Positions 8,107-17,815 are shown, counted from the stretch's first letter. The stretch is DNA of 64,000 bases from Pandoraea sputorum (GCF_000814845.2 NZ_CP010431.2:3534001-3598000); one strand, 5' to 3'. Translations and numbers: made by a program. The notes: generated by a model from the letters alone, not told the origin.

Positions 8107-8717
8107 CGGGCCGGGGCATGCGCAGGCTGCGGCGGTACGATATCTCCGGACAACCTTCTCTGCGTATAGCCGAATAGCCCACCGCTACGCACGATGGCCT
8201 CGGCCAGTGGATCGCAATCTTCGAGAAACGCTTCGATGGGGATCGTCTCGCCGTCTTGCAAGCGCTCAGCCAACGTAAGATCCGTCGACATCAGCAGACC
8301 GAGGTTCTGACAGTTCTGCGCGTAGATGCGCTCGAAGCTCTCGGCGATCACGATGCGGATACCGGCGCACCGTTCCGCGAACGGGCTGGCTTCACGCGAC
8401 GATCCCTTGCCACGTCGCAGCCCAGCCACGGACAACGCGAAGCCGCCTTCGCGCACTGCCCTCTGCGTGACAGGAAACACGCCTGCGGCATCGCTCGAAT
8501 CGTCATGACATCGCAACCCTACGTAGACGTAGTCGCCGAGCGATTCGTCGAACGCCAGGCAAGCGCGCGCCGGTGTCATTTCGTCGGTGGAAATCTGGTC
8601 GCGCAGCATGCCGGCTTCGGCACGCGTCAGCGTTTCCCCCGTCAATTGACGGGTCATGGCTTCGGCGCTGGCGCTCAACCACAGCACACGGCCGTTCAGT
8701 CGCACGGTGGCTTGCAT
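8103..8717 (-). CDS. LeuD-like dehydratase, small subunit
   Basis: This 204-residue swivel-domain subunit pairs with the next gene. ISTDEMTPARAC lies near residue 40 and GIRIVIAESFERIYAQNCQN at about 117-136; the latter is the LeuD substrate-loop and Ser/Arg region. GAGGAG sits seven bases before ATG 8717, so this start is preferred over the in-frame ATG at 8756. The stop overlaps the large-subunit start by 4 bp. The N-terminal part between residues 5 and 35 is longer than in short LeuD proteins. By inference the pair hydrates and dehydrates a C4-C7 hydroxy diacid. Confidence 0.85.
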   Translation of the reverse strand: MQATVRLNGRVLWLSASAEAMTRQLTGETLTRAEAGMLRDQISTDEMTPARACLAFDESLGDYVYVGLRCHDDSSDAAGVFPVTQRAVREGGFALSVAGLRRGKGSSREASPFAERCAGIRIVIAESFERIYAQNCQNLGLLMSTDLTLAERLQDGETIPIEAFLEDCDPLAEAIVRSGGLFGYTQRRLSGDIVPPQPAHAPAR

Positions 8718-8845
8718 GAGATCGCTCCTCGAATGTTCCCGCATGGGTTCACCCATTTCGATCGCAAGTTACGTGCCGACGCAGCATGCGGCAGCGTGGA
8801 AAAAGTGAAGTCATTTCGTCCAAACGCACGTTCGTCCGATAGCGC

Positions 8846-9922
8846 TCAGGGATACTGGCGATTCGCCTGCGTGGCGAACGTGTTGGTCCAGGTGTCGCCT
8901 AACCGGATCTGCGACGGCTTGACCTCCGGCGAGAACGACGCCAGCGCTTTCAGTGCGGTCGCAGGACCATCGGTGGGCATGATGCCGTCCGGGGAAAAGG
9001 CTTCGCGACAGTTCGCGAAGGCCTTCAGATAAAGCGTCTTGTCACCGAGGAGATAAGGCTCCGGAACCGTTTTGAGCAATTGCGCTGCCGTTGCGTGTTG
9101 CAGCCATTTGTCCGCACGTACGATCGCGTTGGCCAGTGCCTGCACCGTACGCGGGTTCTTCTGGATGAAGCTCTGCGGTGCGTACATCACCGCCGCAGGC
9201 ATCGGACCTCCGAACATTGCGCGGGTGCCAGCCTGCGTACGTGTGTCGATGAGCACCTTCACGTCGCCGGACTCCTGCAACAACGTCATCATCGGGTCTA
9301 CGTTGGAAACGGCATCGATCTGTCCGTTGCGGGCCGCCGCGATCACCGTTGCGTTGCTACCCACGCCGACGATAGAGACGTCGGTGGGTTTGAGACCTGC
9401 TTTGGTCAGGGCCACGCTCACCAGCATGTGCGTACTCGATCCCGGCGCGCTGACACCGACACGCATCCCTTTCAGATCCTTCACGGAATTCACTTCGCTT
9501 GCCTTGGTCTTGACGACGCCGAGGACCAGTTGCGGCGCAGCGCCCAGCACAACGAACGATTGGTAAATCAGCCCCTTGGTCTGCATGAGCAGCGTGTGTT
9601 CGAACGCCCCCGTGCCGACGTCCGCGCTTCCGCCAACGACCGCCTGCAGCGCCTTGGAGCCCCCGGCGAAGTCGTCGATCGTGACGTCGAGGCCTTCGTC
9701 TTTGAAGTAGCCTAGTTGTTCGGCAATCGTCAGGGGCAGATAGTAGAGGCCGGGTTTTCCGCCCACGGCGATGGTGATCTTCGGTTTTTCGAGGGGTTGC
9801 GCCGGCGCAGCGGAGGCTCCCCCGCTCAGGCTGAGTGCTATGAGGCCCAGCGCCATCAGCGTGAGAACAAGAATCAAACGTCCCACGGCTTCGCGCACAC
9901 GGCGCGCGTCGGCATGTGTCAT
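8846..9922 (-). CDS. NitT/TauT-type ABC substrate-binding protein (orphan)
   Basis: A 358-residue periplasmic binding protein. ATG 9922 has AGAGGAG upstream and is preferred over 9943. A signal peptide with a Leu/Ala core ends near SAAPAQP. GGKPGLYYLPLTIAEQLGYF and VGGSADVGTGAFEH are typical of the SsuA/TauA/THI5 group. No permease or ATPase gene is near, although the protein heads the dehydratase/CoA-transferase cluster behind a LysR gene. It may borrow membrane components encoded elsewhere, or act as a sensor. The ligand is probably the acid consumed by the downstream enzymes. Confidence 0.85.
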   Translation of the reverse strand: MTHADARRVREAVGRLILVLTLMALGLIALSLSGGASAAPAQPLEKPKITIAVGGKPGLYYLPLTIAEQLGYFKDEGLDVTIDDFAGGSKALQAVVGGSADVGTGAFEHTLLMQTKGLIYQSFVVLGAAPQLVLGVVKTKASEVNSVKDLKGMRVGVSAPGSSTHMLVSVALTKAGLKPTDVSIVGVGSNATVIAAARNGQIDAVSNVDPMMTLLQESGDVKVLIDTRTQAGTRAMFGGPMPAAVMYAPQSFIQKNPRTVQALANAIVRADKWLQHATAAQLLKTVPEPYLLGDKTLYLKAFANCREAFSPDGIMPTDGPATALKALASFSPEVKPSQIRLGDTWTNTFATQANRQYP

Positions 9923-10040
9923 CGCGTGTCTCCTCTCGCACAATGCGAGATACGGCGCGCCCCGGCTCGTCGGCCGGAATCGCTATCGGCCCCCAGAGCA
10001 TCCGTCGGCCCAGAGGCAACGGCAAGAGGTGTTTCGGCAT

Positions 10041-10069
10041 GCCAGACATCGCGGTTCACGATGTTTGCC
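10041..10069. promoter_or_regulatory. Candidate LysR-type operator
   Basis: ACATCG-N7-CGATGT (10046-10064) is a perfect inverted repeat extended imperfectly to 11-bp arms. It lies in the 222-bp gap between the LysR gene and the substrate-binding-protein gene, about 120 bp upstream of the latter, where a LysR activator would bind. Confidence 0.45.
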
Positions 10070-10144
10070 GCATCAGCGTCCCCTTTGACGCGGTCCGATG
10101 AGGGTTTGCACCGACCATCGGGCGCGTCCTCCTCGCGCAGCTGT

Positions 10145-11119
10145 TCAGGAGCGCTCTGCCCCCTCCTTATTTCCGCAATCATCAGCTAGCCGCGTTCCCC
10201 CCGATGTTCCCGTTACGTTACGTGCGCACAGGTGGTCGACCAGCATGCGCGACGCAACGGGCAACGCATCGTACCGGCGGACGCAGACAACCAGCCGCCG
10301 CTCCGCCCAGGGATCTGTGAGCGGTACGATACGCAACGCTTCTCCGTCAGGCACCTGCGAATAGATGCCGACGGCCTCGCGCGGCGCAATCGCCAGGCCA
10401 AGCTGCGCCCTCACCATGCGGCACACCGCTTCGAACGTTGAGACGTGGATTCGGAATTTGACCGTCTTGCCCTGTTCGGCGGCAAGGCGTCTGAAAACGG
10501 TGTACATCGCGCTATCCGGATGCACGCCGATCTGATCGAAGTCGAGGGTTTCGATGAACGCGAGCTGCTCGGCGCAGGCGAGCGGATGATCCCGGTGAAG
10601 GACCGTGACGATCTGATCGTGGCGATAAGGGAAGACTTCGACGTCGCGGGTGTCGACCGCATCCCAGCAGATACCGATGTCGGTCGCCCCGTCCGCCACA
10701 CCGCGCACCACTTGCGCGCTCGTATGTTCTTCGAGGTCGACCTTCACCCCTTCGTGGCGACGCAGGAATGCGCCCAGTTCGTCGGGTAATGTTTCGACAA
10801 TCGAGGAAACGTTGGCGAAGATGCGGATGTGACCGCGTACGCCACTTGTGTACTCGGACAGGTCTCCCTGCATCTTCTCAAGACTGCGGAGTACGTTGCG
10901 TGCGTGATGCAGTAGCGCCTCACCCGCCGGCGTCGCCCGCACCCCCCACTTATGGCGTTGGAGGAGCGCCGATCCGACCAGCGATTCGAGATCGTTGATC
11001 CGTTTGCTGACGGCCGAGGGCGCGATGAACTCACGCTCGGCTGCCCGGGCAATGCTGCTCTCTTCACAGACAGCGACAAACAGCCGCAACGAGACAAGAT
11101 CGATCCGCCATAGCGCCAT
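10145..11119 (-). CDS. LysR-family transcriptional regulator
   Basis: From ATG 11119 (GGAG ten bases upstream) the protein has 324 residues and begins MALWRIDLVSLRLFVAVCEE. The winged HTH includes SIARAAEREFIAPSAVSKR at about residues 22-40. The C-terminal co-inducer domain follows from about residue 90, with a second lobe near GVHPDSAMYTVFRRL. It precedes, on the same strand, the binding protein, dehydratase and CoA-transferase genes, so it probably controls them in response to their substrate. Unlike the classic LysR layout it is not divergent from its presumed target. Confidence 0.88.
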   Translation of the reverse strand: MALWRIDLVSLRLFVAVCEESSIARAAEREFIAPSAVSKRINDLESLVGSALLQRHKWGVRATPAGEALLHHARNVLRSLEKMQGDLSEYTSGVRGHIRIFANVSSIVETLPDELGAFLRRHEGVKVDLEEHTSAQVVRGVADGATDIGICWDAVDTRDVEVFPYRHDQIVTVLHRDHPLACAEQLAFIETLDFDQIGVHPDSAMYTVFRRLAAEQGKTVKFRIHVSTFEAVCRMVRAQLGLAIAPREAVGIYSQVPDGEALRIVPLTDPWAERRLVVCVRRYDALPVASRMLVDHLCARNVTGTSGGTRLADDCGNKEGAERS

Positions 11120-11772
11120 GCCTGTCTCCCGAAGGCACTGCATTGCCAGCGATTTTGCGGTGCGGGTGACAAAAATGCCACTCGGGGCCGCCCCTGACGA
11201 CACCGGAAAACAACACTTATCCAGCGACCAACGTCCGCCAATCCACGTCTACCTGCGTCAACCTATGCGCTCGACGCCATCGAGGCGAATGCCGAAGCGT
11301 TCGATAGGGTGCGCAGATATCTGGGGGAAAGGATATCGGGCATGCAGCGGTGTGTGACGTCAATGACACAAAACCGACACCGGACCAGAAGGTTGCACGC
11401 CACCATCGGACGTCCTGCGTCCGGTGAAATGTCCTCGCGTCGGTCCCTCCCAGGACAACCGCCTAGCGCATCCCTCCGGTCAGTAGCACGGCACTCCAGC
11501 CGCCATCAGCCGTATTGAGCGGTGCGACCTCGGGCGGTGGTGCCAACGCCAAGGCCATGAACAGCCAACATTTGCAAATGACGATCGCAATCATTTTTGT
11601 TGACGCTCAATCATCCCGGCTTAGTTGCCGAGATGATTTGACTATAGTGCGGCGCTATCGGGGCGGCAACTGTGAAACGTCTCTAGATTTGATAAAACGC
11701 AGGGCGGATGATCGTTCCCCCCTGTCTTCGAAGTGGCATTTTGCTTGAAGAAACCGGCAGACCGGTCGCCCC
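11120..11772. other. 653-bp intergenic region with two hairpins and a Fur-like palindrome
   Basis: No convincing gene is visible. CGGACG-TCCTG-CGTCCG (11407-11423) and TCATCCCGGC-TTAGTT-GCCGAGATGA (11611-11636, one mismatch) can form hairpins; neither has a clean T-run. AAATGA-N9-TCATTT (11576-11596) resembles a weak Fur box. The region separates the LysR gene from the 3' end of the ABC permease gene. Confidence 0.5.
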
Positions 11773-13572
11773 TCAGGCGCGCCGCGCAATGGCCCGGGCC
11801 AGCACCAGCACCGGCAGCAAGCCCACCAGCACCAGCGTCAGGGCCGGGACAGCGGCTTCGGCGAGCCGTTCGTCGGCGGCGAGATGGCTGGTCACCACGG
11901 CGAGCGTATCCATGTTGAATGGCCGCAACGCGAGCGTGGCCGGCAATTCCTTCATGACGTCGACGAACACCAGCAGGGCTGCCGTCAGTACGCTGCCCCG
12001 CAATAGCGGCAAGTGCACGCGACGCAGCATTGACCAGCCGCCCACACCGAGACTGCGCGCGCTGGCGTCCAGATTGGGCGCGATACGGGCAAATCCTGCA
12101 TCGACGCTTTGCAGCGCCGCAGGCAGAAAGCGCACGAGGTAAGCGTAGATCAGGACGCCGCCCGTACCGGCCAATACCAGCCCGTTTGCCCCGAATACGT
12201 TCCCCATCCATGTGTCGAGATGCAGCACAGGGGTGAGAATGCCTAGCGCGATGACCGCCCCGGGAATTGCGTAGCCGACCCCTACGAGGCGTACGGCAAT
12301 ACGTGTGATGCGTCCGGGCGCAAGTCGCTGGGCGTAGCCAAGCACAACGGCGAACGCGCACGCGACCACCGCCGCTACCGCCGCCAACCGCACCGTGTTG
12401 TAGACCCACTCGCCATAGCGAGGCCAAGGCACCTGATCCAGTTCCGAGACAGCCAGGCGCAGCATGATGATCGCGGGCAGTGCAAACCCCACGATCAACG
12501 GCAGGGCGCAACCGGCGGCAGCCAGCACGCCACGCCACCCGCGCAGTGCCGTTCGGCGTGATGTCGTCGGCGCGCGCCCCGGTGCCCCGTAAAACCGCAA
12601 TCGCGTACGGCTGCGCGCTTCTGCCATCAGTAGGAGTAAGACAGCGAATAGCAGGCATGCCGACAGTTGGGCCGCCGCGATGCGGTCGCCCATCGACAGC
12701 CACGCACGGTAGATGCCCGTTGTGAACGTCGGTACCCCGAAGTAGGCGACTGCGCCATAGTCCGCCAGCGTCTCCATGAGGACGAGTGCGATGCCTGCGA
12801 CCAGCGCCGGGCGCGCTAGCGGCAGCGCCACTCGGAAGAACGCCTGCAACGGCGTGCACCCCAGCGTACGTGCCGCCTCAAAGAAGCGCTGGCTGTGTTC
12901 CGCAAATGCCGTACGCGCCAACAGATAGACGTACGGATAGAACGCTCCCGCGAAGACCCAGGCAGCCCCGTACCACGAACGAATCTCGGGAAACCACGTC
13001 ACGCGGTCAACGGCCAGCGCGCGACGAAGCGCGCTTTGCACTGGCCCGGCAAATTGAAGGAAATCGGTATATGCGTAGGCCGTAACATAAGCGGGCATCG
13101 CCAGCGGCAGAATCAGCGCCCACTCCAGCACGCGACGACCGGGAAATGCGTAGTGAACGACAAGCCACGCGGTACCGACGCCCATTACTAGCACGCCGCC
13201 GCTCACAGCCAGCGAGATGCGCAGTGAGTTGAGCGCGTATTCGGGCAGCACTGTGTCGAGCATATGGGCAAGCACGGCGCGTGTGTCGGCATCGCCCACC
13301 CCCAGCGCCGCCACGATGCCGAACATGGGCACAAGCACGATCAGCGCAGGAATCCATGCCACGAGCCGCCAGCCGAAGACACCGGCAGAGCGCCAGCCTC
13401 GTCTACGTCCGCCAGAATTCGACGATCTGCCGGACGACGCCGTCTGTGAGTGCCCGACGGCGACTTTGGCGACCGTCGTGGCAAATGCCTGCGAATCTCC
13501 GAAGCTCCGGTCAGAAGACAAGTCGGGAGGAACAGAATCGGTTGCGGCGCGTGACTGGGGCGTCGATGACAT
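11773..13572 (-). CDS. Iron(III)-type ABC transporter permease with two fused permease domains
   Basis: The 599-residue protein has two BPD permease domains in tandem with about 12 membrane helices. This architecture is typical of FbpB/SfuB/AfuB ferric-ion permeases. The EAA-type loops that contact the ATPase are visible as FFEAARTLGCTPLQAFFRVALP in the first half and DASARSLGVGGWSMLRRVHLP in the second (each given with its conserved Gly). A Ser-rich cytoplasmic N-terminus of about 60 residues precedes the first helix, and its start is poorly supported by a ribosome site. It is divergent from the matching ATPase gene at 13871. No binding-protein gene is in the window. Confidence 0.87.
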   Translation of the reverse strand: MSSTPQSRAATDSVPPDLSSDRSFGDSQAFATTVAKVAVGHSQTASSGRSSNSGGRRRGWRSAGVFGWRLVAWIPALIVLVPMFGIVAALGVGDADTRAVLAHMLDTVLPEYALNSLRISLAVSGGVLVMGVGTAWLVVHYAFPGRRVLEWALILPLAMPAYVTAYAYTDFLQFAGPVQSALRRALAVDRVTWFPEIRSWYGAAWVFAGAFYPYVYLLARTAFAEHSQRFFEAARTLGCTPLQAFFRVALPLARPALVAGIALVLMETLADYGAVAYFGVPTFTTGIYRAWLSMGDRIAAAQLSACLLFAVLLLLMAEARSRTRLRFYGAPGRAPTTSRRTALRGWRGVLAAAGCALPLIVGFALPAIIMLRLAVSELDQVPWPRYGEWVYNTVRLAAVAAVVACAFAVVLGYAQRLAPGRITRIAVRLVGVGYAIPGAVIALGILTPVLHLDTWMGNVFGANGLVLAGTGGVLIYAYLVRFLPAALQSVDAGFARIAPNLDASARSLGVGGWSMLRRVHLPLLRGSVLTAALLVFVDVMKELPATLALRPFNMDTLAVVTSHLAADERLAEAAVPALTLVLVGLLPVLVLARAIARRA

Positions 13573-13722
13573 TGGAAGAGGTCGGGATCAGAATGAAGAA
13601 ATGCGGTGAATGCGTGGAAGATGGAAAGTGAATCTACGTCGTCAGGCGTCGTCCTCAAGCCCCAGGCTACTTAATGTACGTATTGCCTGAGGGAACCGCG
13701 AGGTATTCTCCGGTCTAATGCG

Positions 13723-13756
13723 TTGCCAATGCGTTGTAAATTATACGCATTCGCAA
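13723..13756. promoter_or_regulatory. 34-bp palindrome between the divergent ABC transporter genes
   Basis: TTGCCAATGCGT and ACGCATTCGCAA form 12-bp arms with one mismatch around an AT-rich 10-bp centre. AATGCGTTG is also repeated directly at 13717 and 13728. The position in the shared 298-bp promoter region suggests an operator for both genes; an iron or other metal regulator is a guess from the transporter type. Confidence 0.5.
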
Positions 13757-13870
13757 CTGCGACTCTGACGCGGCCACTCAAGGAAAGTGCCCGCGCTTTG
13801 CGCAAAGCCGCCGTTCGCTTGCCTGAATTTCCCCGCAGCCCCATCTCGACCTACATTCGTTCCGACACCC

Positions 13871-14980
13871 ATGCCACTGCCTTATCTCCTGCTCGACCAT
13901 ATCTGCGTCAGTTACGACACAACAGGCCAGACGCATATAGCTGTCCGGGATCTGTCGCTGTCCTTGGCGCGCGGCGAGATCGGTTGCCTGCTGGGTCCGT
14001 CGGGATGCGGGAAGACGACGGTGCTCCGTGCGGTGTGCGGTTTCGAGCCGCTGGCCGGCGGCCGGATCGTGCTTGACGGCCACGAAGTCGCCAACGCGCA
14101 GTTGAGCGAGCCGCCTGAGCGGCGTCACGTCGGCGTGGTGTTCCAGGACTACGCGTTATTTCCGCACCTGAACGTCGCGCAAAACATCGGCTTTGGCATT
14201 AGCCGCATGGCCCGAGTAGAGCGTCAGACTCGCGTCGAAATGCTGGCCGAGCGGGTCGGTCTGGCGGGCACGTTAAAGAAGTACCCGCATGAACTGTCCG
14301 GGGGGCAACAACAACGCGTCGCACTTGCCCGCGCCTTGGCCCCCGCGCCTGCACTGCTTCTCCTCGACGAGCCCTTCTCGAACCTCGACCTCGACCTGCG
14401 CGAGCGTCTGGCCGTGGAGGTTCGGGAGATCATTCGAGCCAGCGGTGCGACGGCCATTCTCGTCACGCACGATCAGCACGAAGCCTTCGCGATGGCCGAC
14501 CGCATTGGCGTCATGCACGCGGGCGCCATCGCGCAGTGGTCTGCGGCACGTGAGCTCTGGCGGTCCCCGGCCAATCGGATCGTCGCAGACTTTATCGGGC
14601 GCGGCGCGCTCATTCCCGGCACCTTCCGGGGCAACGCCGAAGGCGGTGGCATCTCGCTCGAAATCGGAGAAATCTCCGTCTCGTCCGCGCTCGCCGACAA
14701 ACTGATCCGAAGCGCCGCCCGTGACACTTATCCCGTGAGTGTCGACGTCCTGCTTCGCGCAGACGACATTGCCCATGACCCCGCAAGTCCGTTCGAAGGC
14801 ACGCTCGTGCGTCGCGCATTTCGCGGGGCCGATCAGTTGTACACGCTGCGTCTCGCGTCCGGCATCGAAGTGGTCGCGCGAGTCGATGGCGAATTGGCGC
14901 ACGAGGCTGGCGACCGTGTTGGACTGCGCCTGACGGTGCAACATCCGGTGGCATTCGCCGCTGCTCAGGCCGCCGTCTGA
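13871..14980 (+). CDS. Iron(III)-type ABC transporter ATP-binding protein
   Basis: From ATG 13871 the protein has 369 residues and starts [15 protein letters not shown]. It has Walker [10 protein letters not shown], the Q-loop in [18 protein letters not shown], signature LSGGQQQR, Walker [13 protein letters not shown] and the switch His in [10 protein letters not shown]-terminal TOBE-like regulatory domain follows from about residue 240. It matches FbpC/AfuC/PotA-type importer ATPases. The upstream in-frame extension to 13787 crosses promoter sequence and lacks homologous character. It should pair with the divergent permease; the metal or solute is inferred from the permease type only. Confidence 0.88.
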   Translation: MPLPYLLLDHICVSYDTTGQTHIAVRDLSLSLARGEIGCLLGPSGCGKTTVLRAVCGFEPLAGGRIVLDGHEVANAQLSEPPERRHVGVVFQDYALFPHLNVAQNIGFGISRMARVERQTRVEMLAERVGLAGTLKKYPHELSGGQQQRVALARALAPAPALLLLDEPFSNLDLDLRERLAVEVREIIRASGATAILVTHDQHEAFAMADRIGVMHAGAIAQWSAARELWRSPANRIVADFIGRGALIPGTFRGNAEGGGISLEIGEISVSSALADKLIRSAARDTYPVSVDVLLRADDIAHDPASPFEGTLVRRAFRGADQLYTLRLASGIEVVARVDGELAHEAGDRVGLRLTVQHPVAFAAAQAAV

Positions 14981-15039
14981 CGGCAGGCAAGTACCACGTC
15001 ACCCGGAGGCTGGTAAAATCCCGCAAAACGGATGGGCCT

Positions 15040-15834
15040 ATGAAACAGTACCTAGACTTCATGCGCCATGTACTCGAACATGGCACAGACAAAACCGACC
15101 GCACGGGCACAGGCACGCGCTCGGTGTTCGGCTATCAGATGCGCTTCGACCTGCAGGAAGGGTTCCCGCTCGTCACCACGAAAAAAGTGCACATCAAATC
15201 GATCGTGCACGAACTGCTGTGGTTCCTGCAAGGCAGCACCAACGTGCGCTATTTGCAGGAAAACGGCGTCTCCATCTGGAACGAATGGGCGGATGCCGAA
15301 GGTGAACTCGGGCCCGTCTACGGCGCGCAATGGCGCTCGTGGCCAACACCCGATGGCGGTCACATCGACCAGATTACGCAGATCGTGGAGCAGATCCGCT
15401 CGACACCGGACTCGCGTCGCCTGATCGTGTCCGCATGGAATGTCGGCGAGATTCCGCGTATGGCGCTGCCCCCGTGCCATGCGTTCTTCCAGTTCTACGT
15501 TGCCGACGGCAAGTTGTCCTGCCAGCTTTATCAACGTAGTGCGGACATCTTCCTCGGGGTGCCGTTCAACATCGCCAGCTACGCATTGTTGACGCATATG
15601 GTGGCGCAGCAAACCGGCCTGGATGTGGGCGACTTCATCTGGACCGGTGGCGACTGCCATCTGTACAACAATCACCTCGAACAGGTGCAAACGCAGCTCG
15701 CGCGCGCGCCGTTCCCGCTGCCGAAGCTTGAGATCGCGCGCAAGCCCGATTCGATCTTCGATTACACGTTCGAGGACTTCCATATCACCGGATACGAAGC
15801 GCATCCGCACATCAAGGCGCCGGTGGCCGTATGA
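15040..15834 (+). CDS. thyA: Thymidylate synthase
   Basis: The 264-residue protein has the same length as E. coli ThyA. Catalytic Cys146 lies in [12 protein letters not shown]; the phosphate-binding RRLIVSAWN and the folate/dUMP region [15 protein letters not shown] are present, and [12 protein letters not shown] lies near the N-terminus. It methylates dUMP to dTMP using methylene-tetrahydrofolate and yields dihydrofolate, which the next gene product recycles. The stop overlaps the folA start by 4 bp (ATGA), so the two genes form a coupled operon. No feature is unusual. Confidence 0.98.
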   Translation: MKQYLDFMRHVLEHGTDKTDRTGTGTRSVFGYQMRFDLQEGFPLVTTKKVHIKSIVHELLWFLQGSTNVRYLQENGVSIWNEWADAEGELGPVYGAQWRSWPTPDGGHIDQITQIVEQIRSTPDSRRLIVSAWNVGEIPRMALPPCHAFFQFYVADGKLSCQLYQRSADIFLGVPFNIASYALLTHMVAQQTGLDVGDFIWTGGDCHLYNNHLEQVQTQLARAPFPLPKLEIARKPDSIFDYTFEDFHITGYEAHPHIKAPVAV

Positions 15835-16319
15835 CGATTCTGACGCTTGTGGTCGCCCGCGCCGAAAATGGCGTGATCGGGCGTGACAATCAATTGCCGT
15901 GGCGTCTGCCGGAAGACCTTGCACACTTCAAGCGCACCACGCTGGGCAAGCCCATCGTCATGGGACGTAAGACGTTCGACTCGATTGGACGTCCGCTGCC
16001 CGGACGTCGCAACATTGTCGTTTCCCGCAATCCCGACCTGAAAATCGACGGCTGCGAAGTCGCTGGCTCGTTGGTGGATGCGATGCGGCTTTGCGTCGGT
16101 GTGGAGGAAATTTGTCTGATCGGCGGTGCACAGCTGTATGCCGAATCGCTTGCCAGTGCAGACAAGGTCGTCGTGACGGAGATCGCCAAAGCGTTCGAGG
16201 GCGATGCGCACTTCCCCGACCTCCCCGCCGCCCAATGGCGTGAGACGGCACGCGAAACGCATCACTCCCCTGCGCCGAACGATTTCGATTATTCGTTTGT
16301 CACATACGAGCGCGTCTGA
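15831..16319 (+). CDS. folA: Dihydrofolate reductase
   Basis: The 162-residue protein carries [15 protein letters not shown] with the catalytic Asp29, [17 protein letters not shown] for NADPH binding, and [11 protein letters not shown] near residue 100. It reduces dihydrofolate to tetrahydrofolate with NADPH and is the usual trimethoprim target. Translation is coupled to thyA through the ATGA overlap, placing dTMP synthesis and folate recycling together. It converges on the diguanylate cyclase gene across 56 bp with no clear terminator. Confidence 0.97.
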   Translation: MTILTLVVARAENGVIGRDNQLPWRLPEDLAHFKRTTLGKPIVMGRKTFDSIGRPLPGRRNIVVSRNPDLKIDGCEVAGSLVDAMRLCVGVEEICLIGGAQLYAESLASADKVVVTEIAKAFEGDAHFPDLPAAQWRETARETHHSPAPNDFDYSFVTYERV

Positions 16320-16375
16320 CGCGACTCGCTGCGGCGTCTGCGCCGATCGGCTCAGGCACCGACCCACGCACTAGC

Positions 16376-17815
16376 TCACGCACTCAGATTGGCACGCGGC
16401 GCATCAGCAGCCGCGCCGCCAACGTTCTCACCATCGGATGGCACCCCCTGCGCAACCTGAATACGATCGCGGCCAAGACGTTTGGCTGCGTAGAGTGCTT
16501 CGTCCGCTAGCGCAATCAACCGGTCAGGTGTGTCGCTGGCATTCCCCTGCTGCGGTACGTGGGTTGCGCAGCCGACACTGACGGTGACACGTCCTTGCGG
16601 CCCCGGGCAGGGCTTCGCCAACGCGCGCACGCTCTCCGTGACCCGTGTCGCCACGAACATCGCGCCACGCTCGTCCGTATCGGGCAGCACGATAACGAAC
16701 TCCTCGCCACCGTAGCGGGCGACGAGATCGGCCGGTCGATGCGTCGCCCGCATCAGCGCAAGCGCGACGTGCTCAAGGCACTCGTCGCCTATCGGGTGCC
16801 CGTAGGCGTCGTTGTAGCGTTTGAAATGGTCGACGTCGATCATCAGCAGCGAAAGCGGTCGCCCCGCACGGCGCGCCTGCTCGTAATCACCGGGGAACCG
16901 GTCATTGAAATACCGGCGATTGTAGATGCCGGTCAGCGCGTCGCGATTGCTGTATTCGATGAGGCGCAGGTGCGCCCGGGTGAGTTCGCGATACAGCCGC
17001 GTCACTTCCCACACGAGCACGCAGACCAGCAGCCCCGGTGCCGACATACTGAAAAAGCGCGCGAGATACCACCCCAGCGAGAAGCGAACCGTACTCATCA
17101 GACTGAGTACCGTGTCCGTCACACAGGCGAGCACAGCGAGCGCCACCCAGAGGTCGAGTACCGTGCGCAGCCTTCCGATGCCTAGCACGGCCCCCAGCGC
17201 AACGAGATTTAGCACCAGCAGCACGATGCCGACACCGCCGCTGGAGAAATCGCCCGGAGACGTGGCAGGCTGGAGCGCGGGCGGGAGGGGGACGGTCAAT
17301 GCCGCAAGGCAAAGCAGGATGCCGACGGCAAGCGGAATGCCGACGTAGATACCTACGCCTTTACCCGGTGAGGGAAATTGTGTGATGGATTGGGGCGCAA
17401 ACTGGCGTCGCGAGATCATGGCGATCAGGACGAGCGTAGGGAAACCAGCATGCCAGAAAACCCAGATCCAGCCGGAGGTCGTTGGCCTTGCGCCGAATAG
17501 CCCGCCCGGCGCGAAGAGTCCCGGAAAGGTGAGCAACTGCATGGCGACGGTGAGCGCTGTAAAGGCGTAAGCGCCCGCCAGCAAGCCGAAGACGGGCAGA
17601 CGCGACACCCGGAACTGTCCGCAAAGCAAGTACGCCACAATGGTGGCCGTCGTAAACACCGTCAGCCCGCACATCGGCAGGAACGGTGCCACCGCAGGCA
17701 GCACCGAGGTGGCTTGCGGCGCCGCGAGTATCAAGGCAGCGAGGATGGCGATCGCCAGACAGCCGGCAAACGCCCGCTGTCCTCGCGATGCACGCTCCAT
17801 CAGAAAGCCGTCCAT
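16376..17815 (-). CDS. Membrane-bound diguanylate cyclase (GGDEF)
   Basis: ATG 17815 preceded by GAGGGA gives 479 residues. The N-terminal half has about eight membrane helices and resembles MASE4-type sensory domains. The GGDEF domain begins near SNRDALTGIYNRRYF. The active site reads GGEEF and is preceded five residues earlier by RPAD, an intact RxxD inhibitory site, so the enzyme should make c-di-GMP with product feedback. There is no EAL domain. The signal sensed is unknown. It stands alone, converging with folA, with 329 bp of non-coding DNA upstream. Confidence 0.92.
   Translation of the reverse strand: MDGFLMERASRGQRAFAGCLAIAILAALILAAPQATSVLPAVAPFLPMCGLTVFTTATIVAYLLCGQFRVSRLPVFGLLAGAYAFTALTVAMQLLTFPGLFAPGGLFGARPTTSGWIWVFWHAGFPTLVLIAMISRRQFAPQSITQFPSPGKGVGIYVGIPLAVGILLCLAALTVPLPPALQPATSPGDFSSGGVGIVLLVLNLVALGAVLGIGRLRTVLDLWVALAVLACVTDTVLSLMSTVRFSLGWYLARFFSMSAPGLLVCVLVWEVTRLYRELTRAHLRLIEYSNRDALTGIYNRRYFNDRFPGDYEQARRAGRPLSLLMIDVDHFKRYNDAYGHPIGDECLEHVALALMRATHRPADLVARYGGEEFVIVLPDTDERGAMFVATRVTESVRALAKPCPGPQGRVTVSVGCATHVPQQGNASDTPDRLIALADEALYAAKRLGRDRIQVAQGVPSDGENVGGAAADAPRANLSA

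Noticed and set aside
6673..8717. leuC-leuD of leucine biosynthesis
   Set aside because: No leuA or leuB nearby, and the genes are coupled to CoA-transferases under a LysR regulator; a paralogous catabolic dehydratase is more likely.
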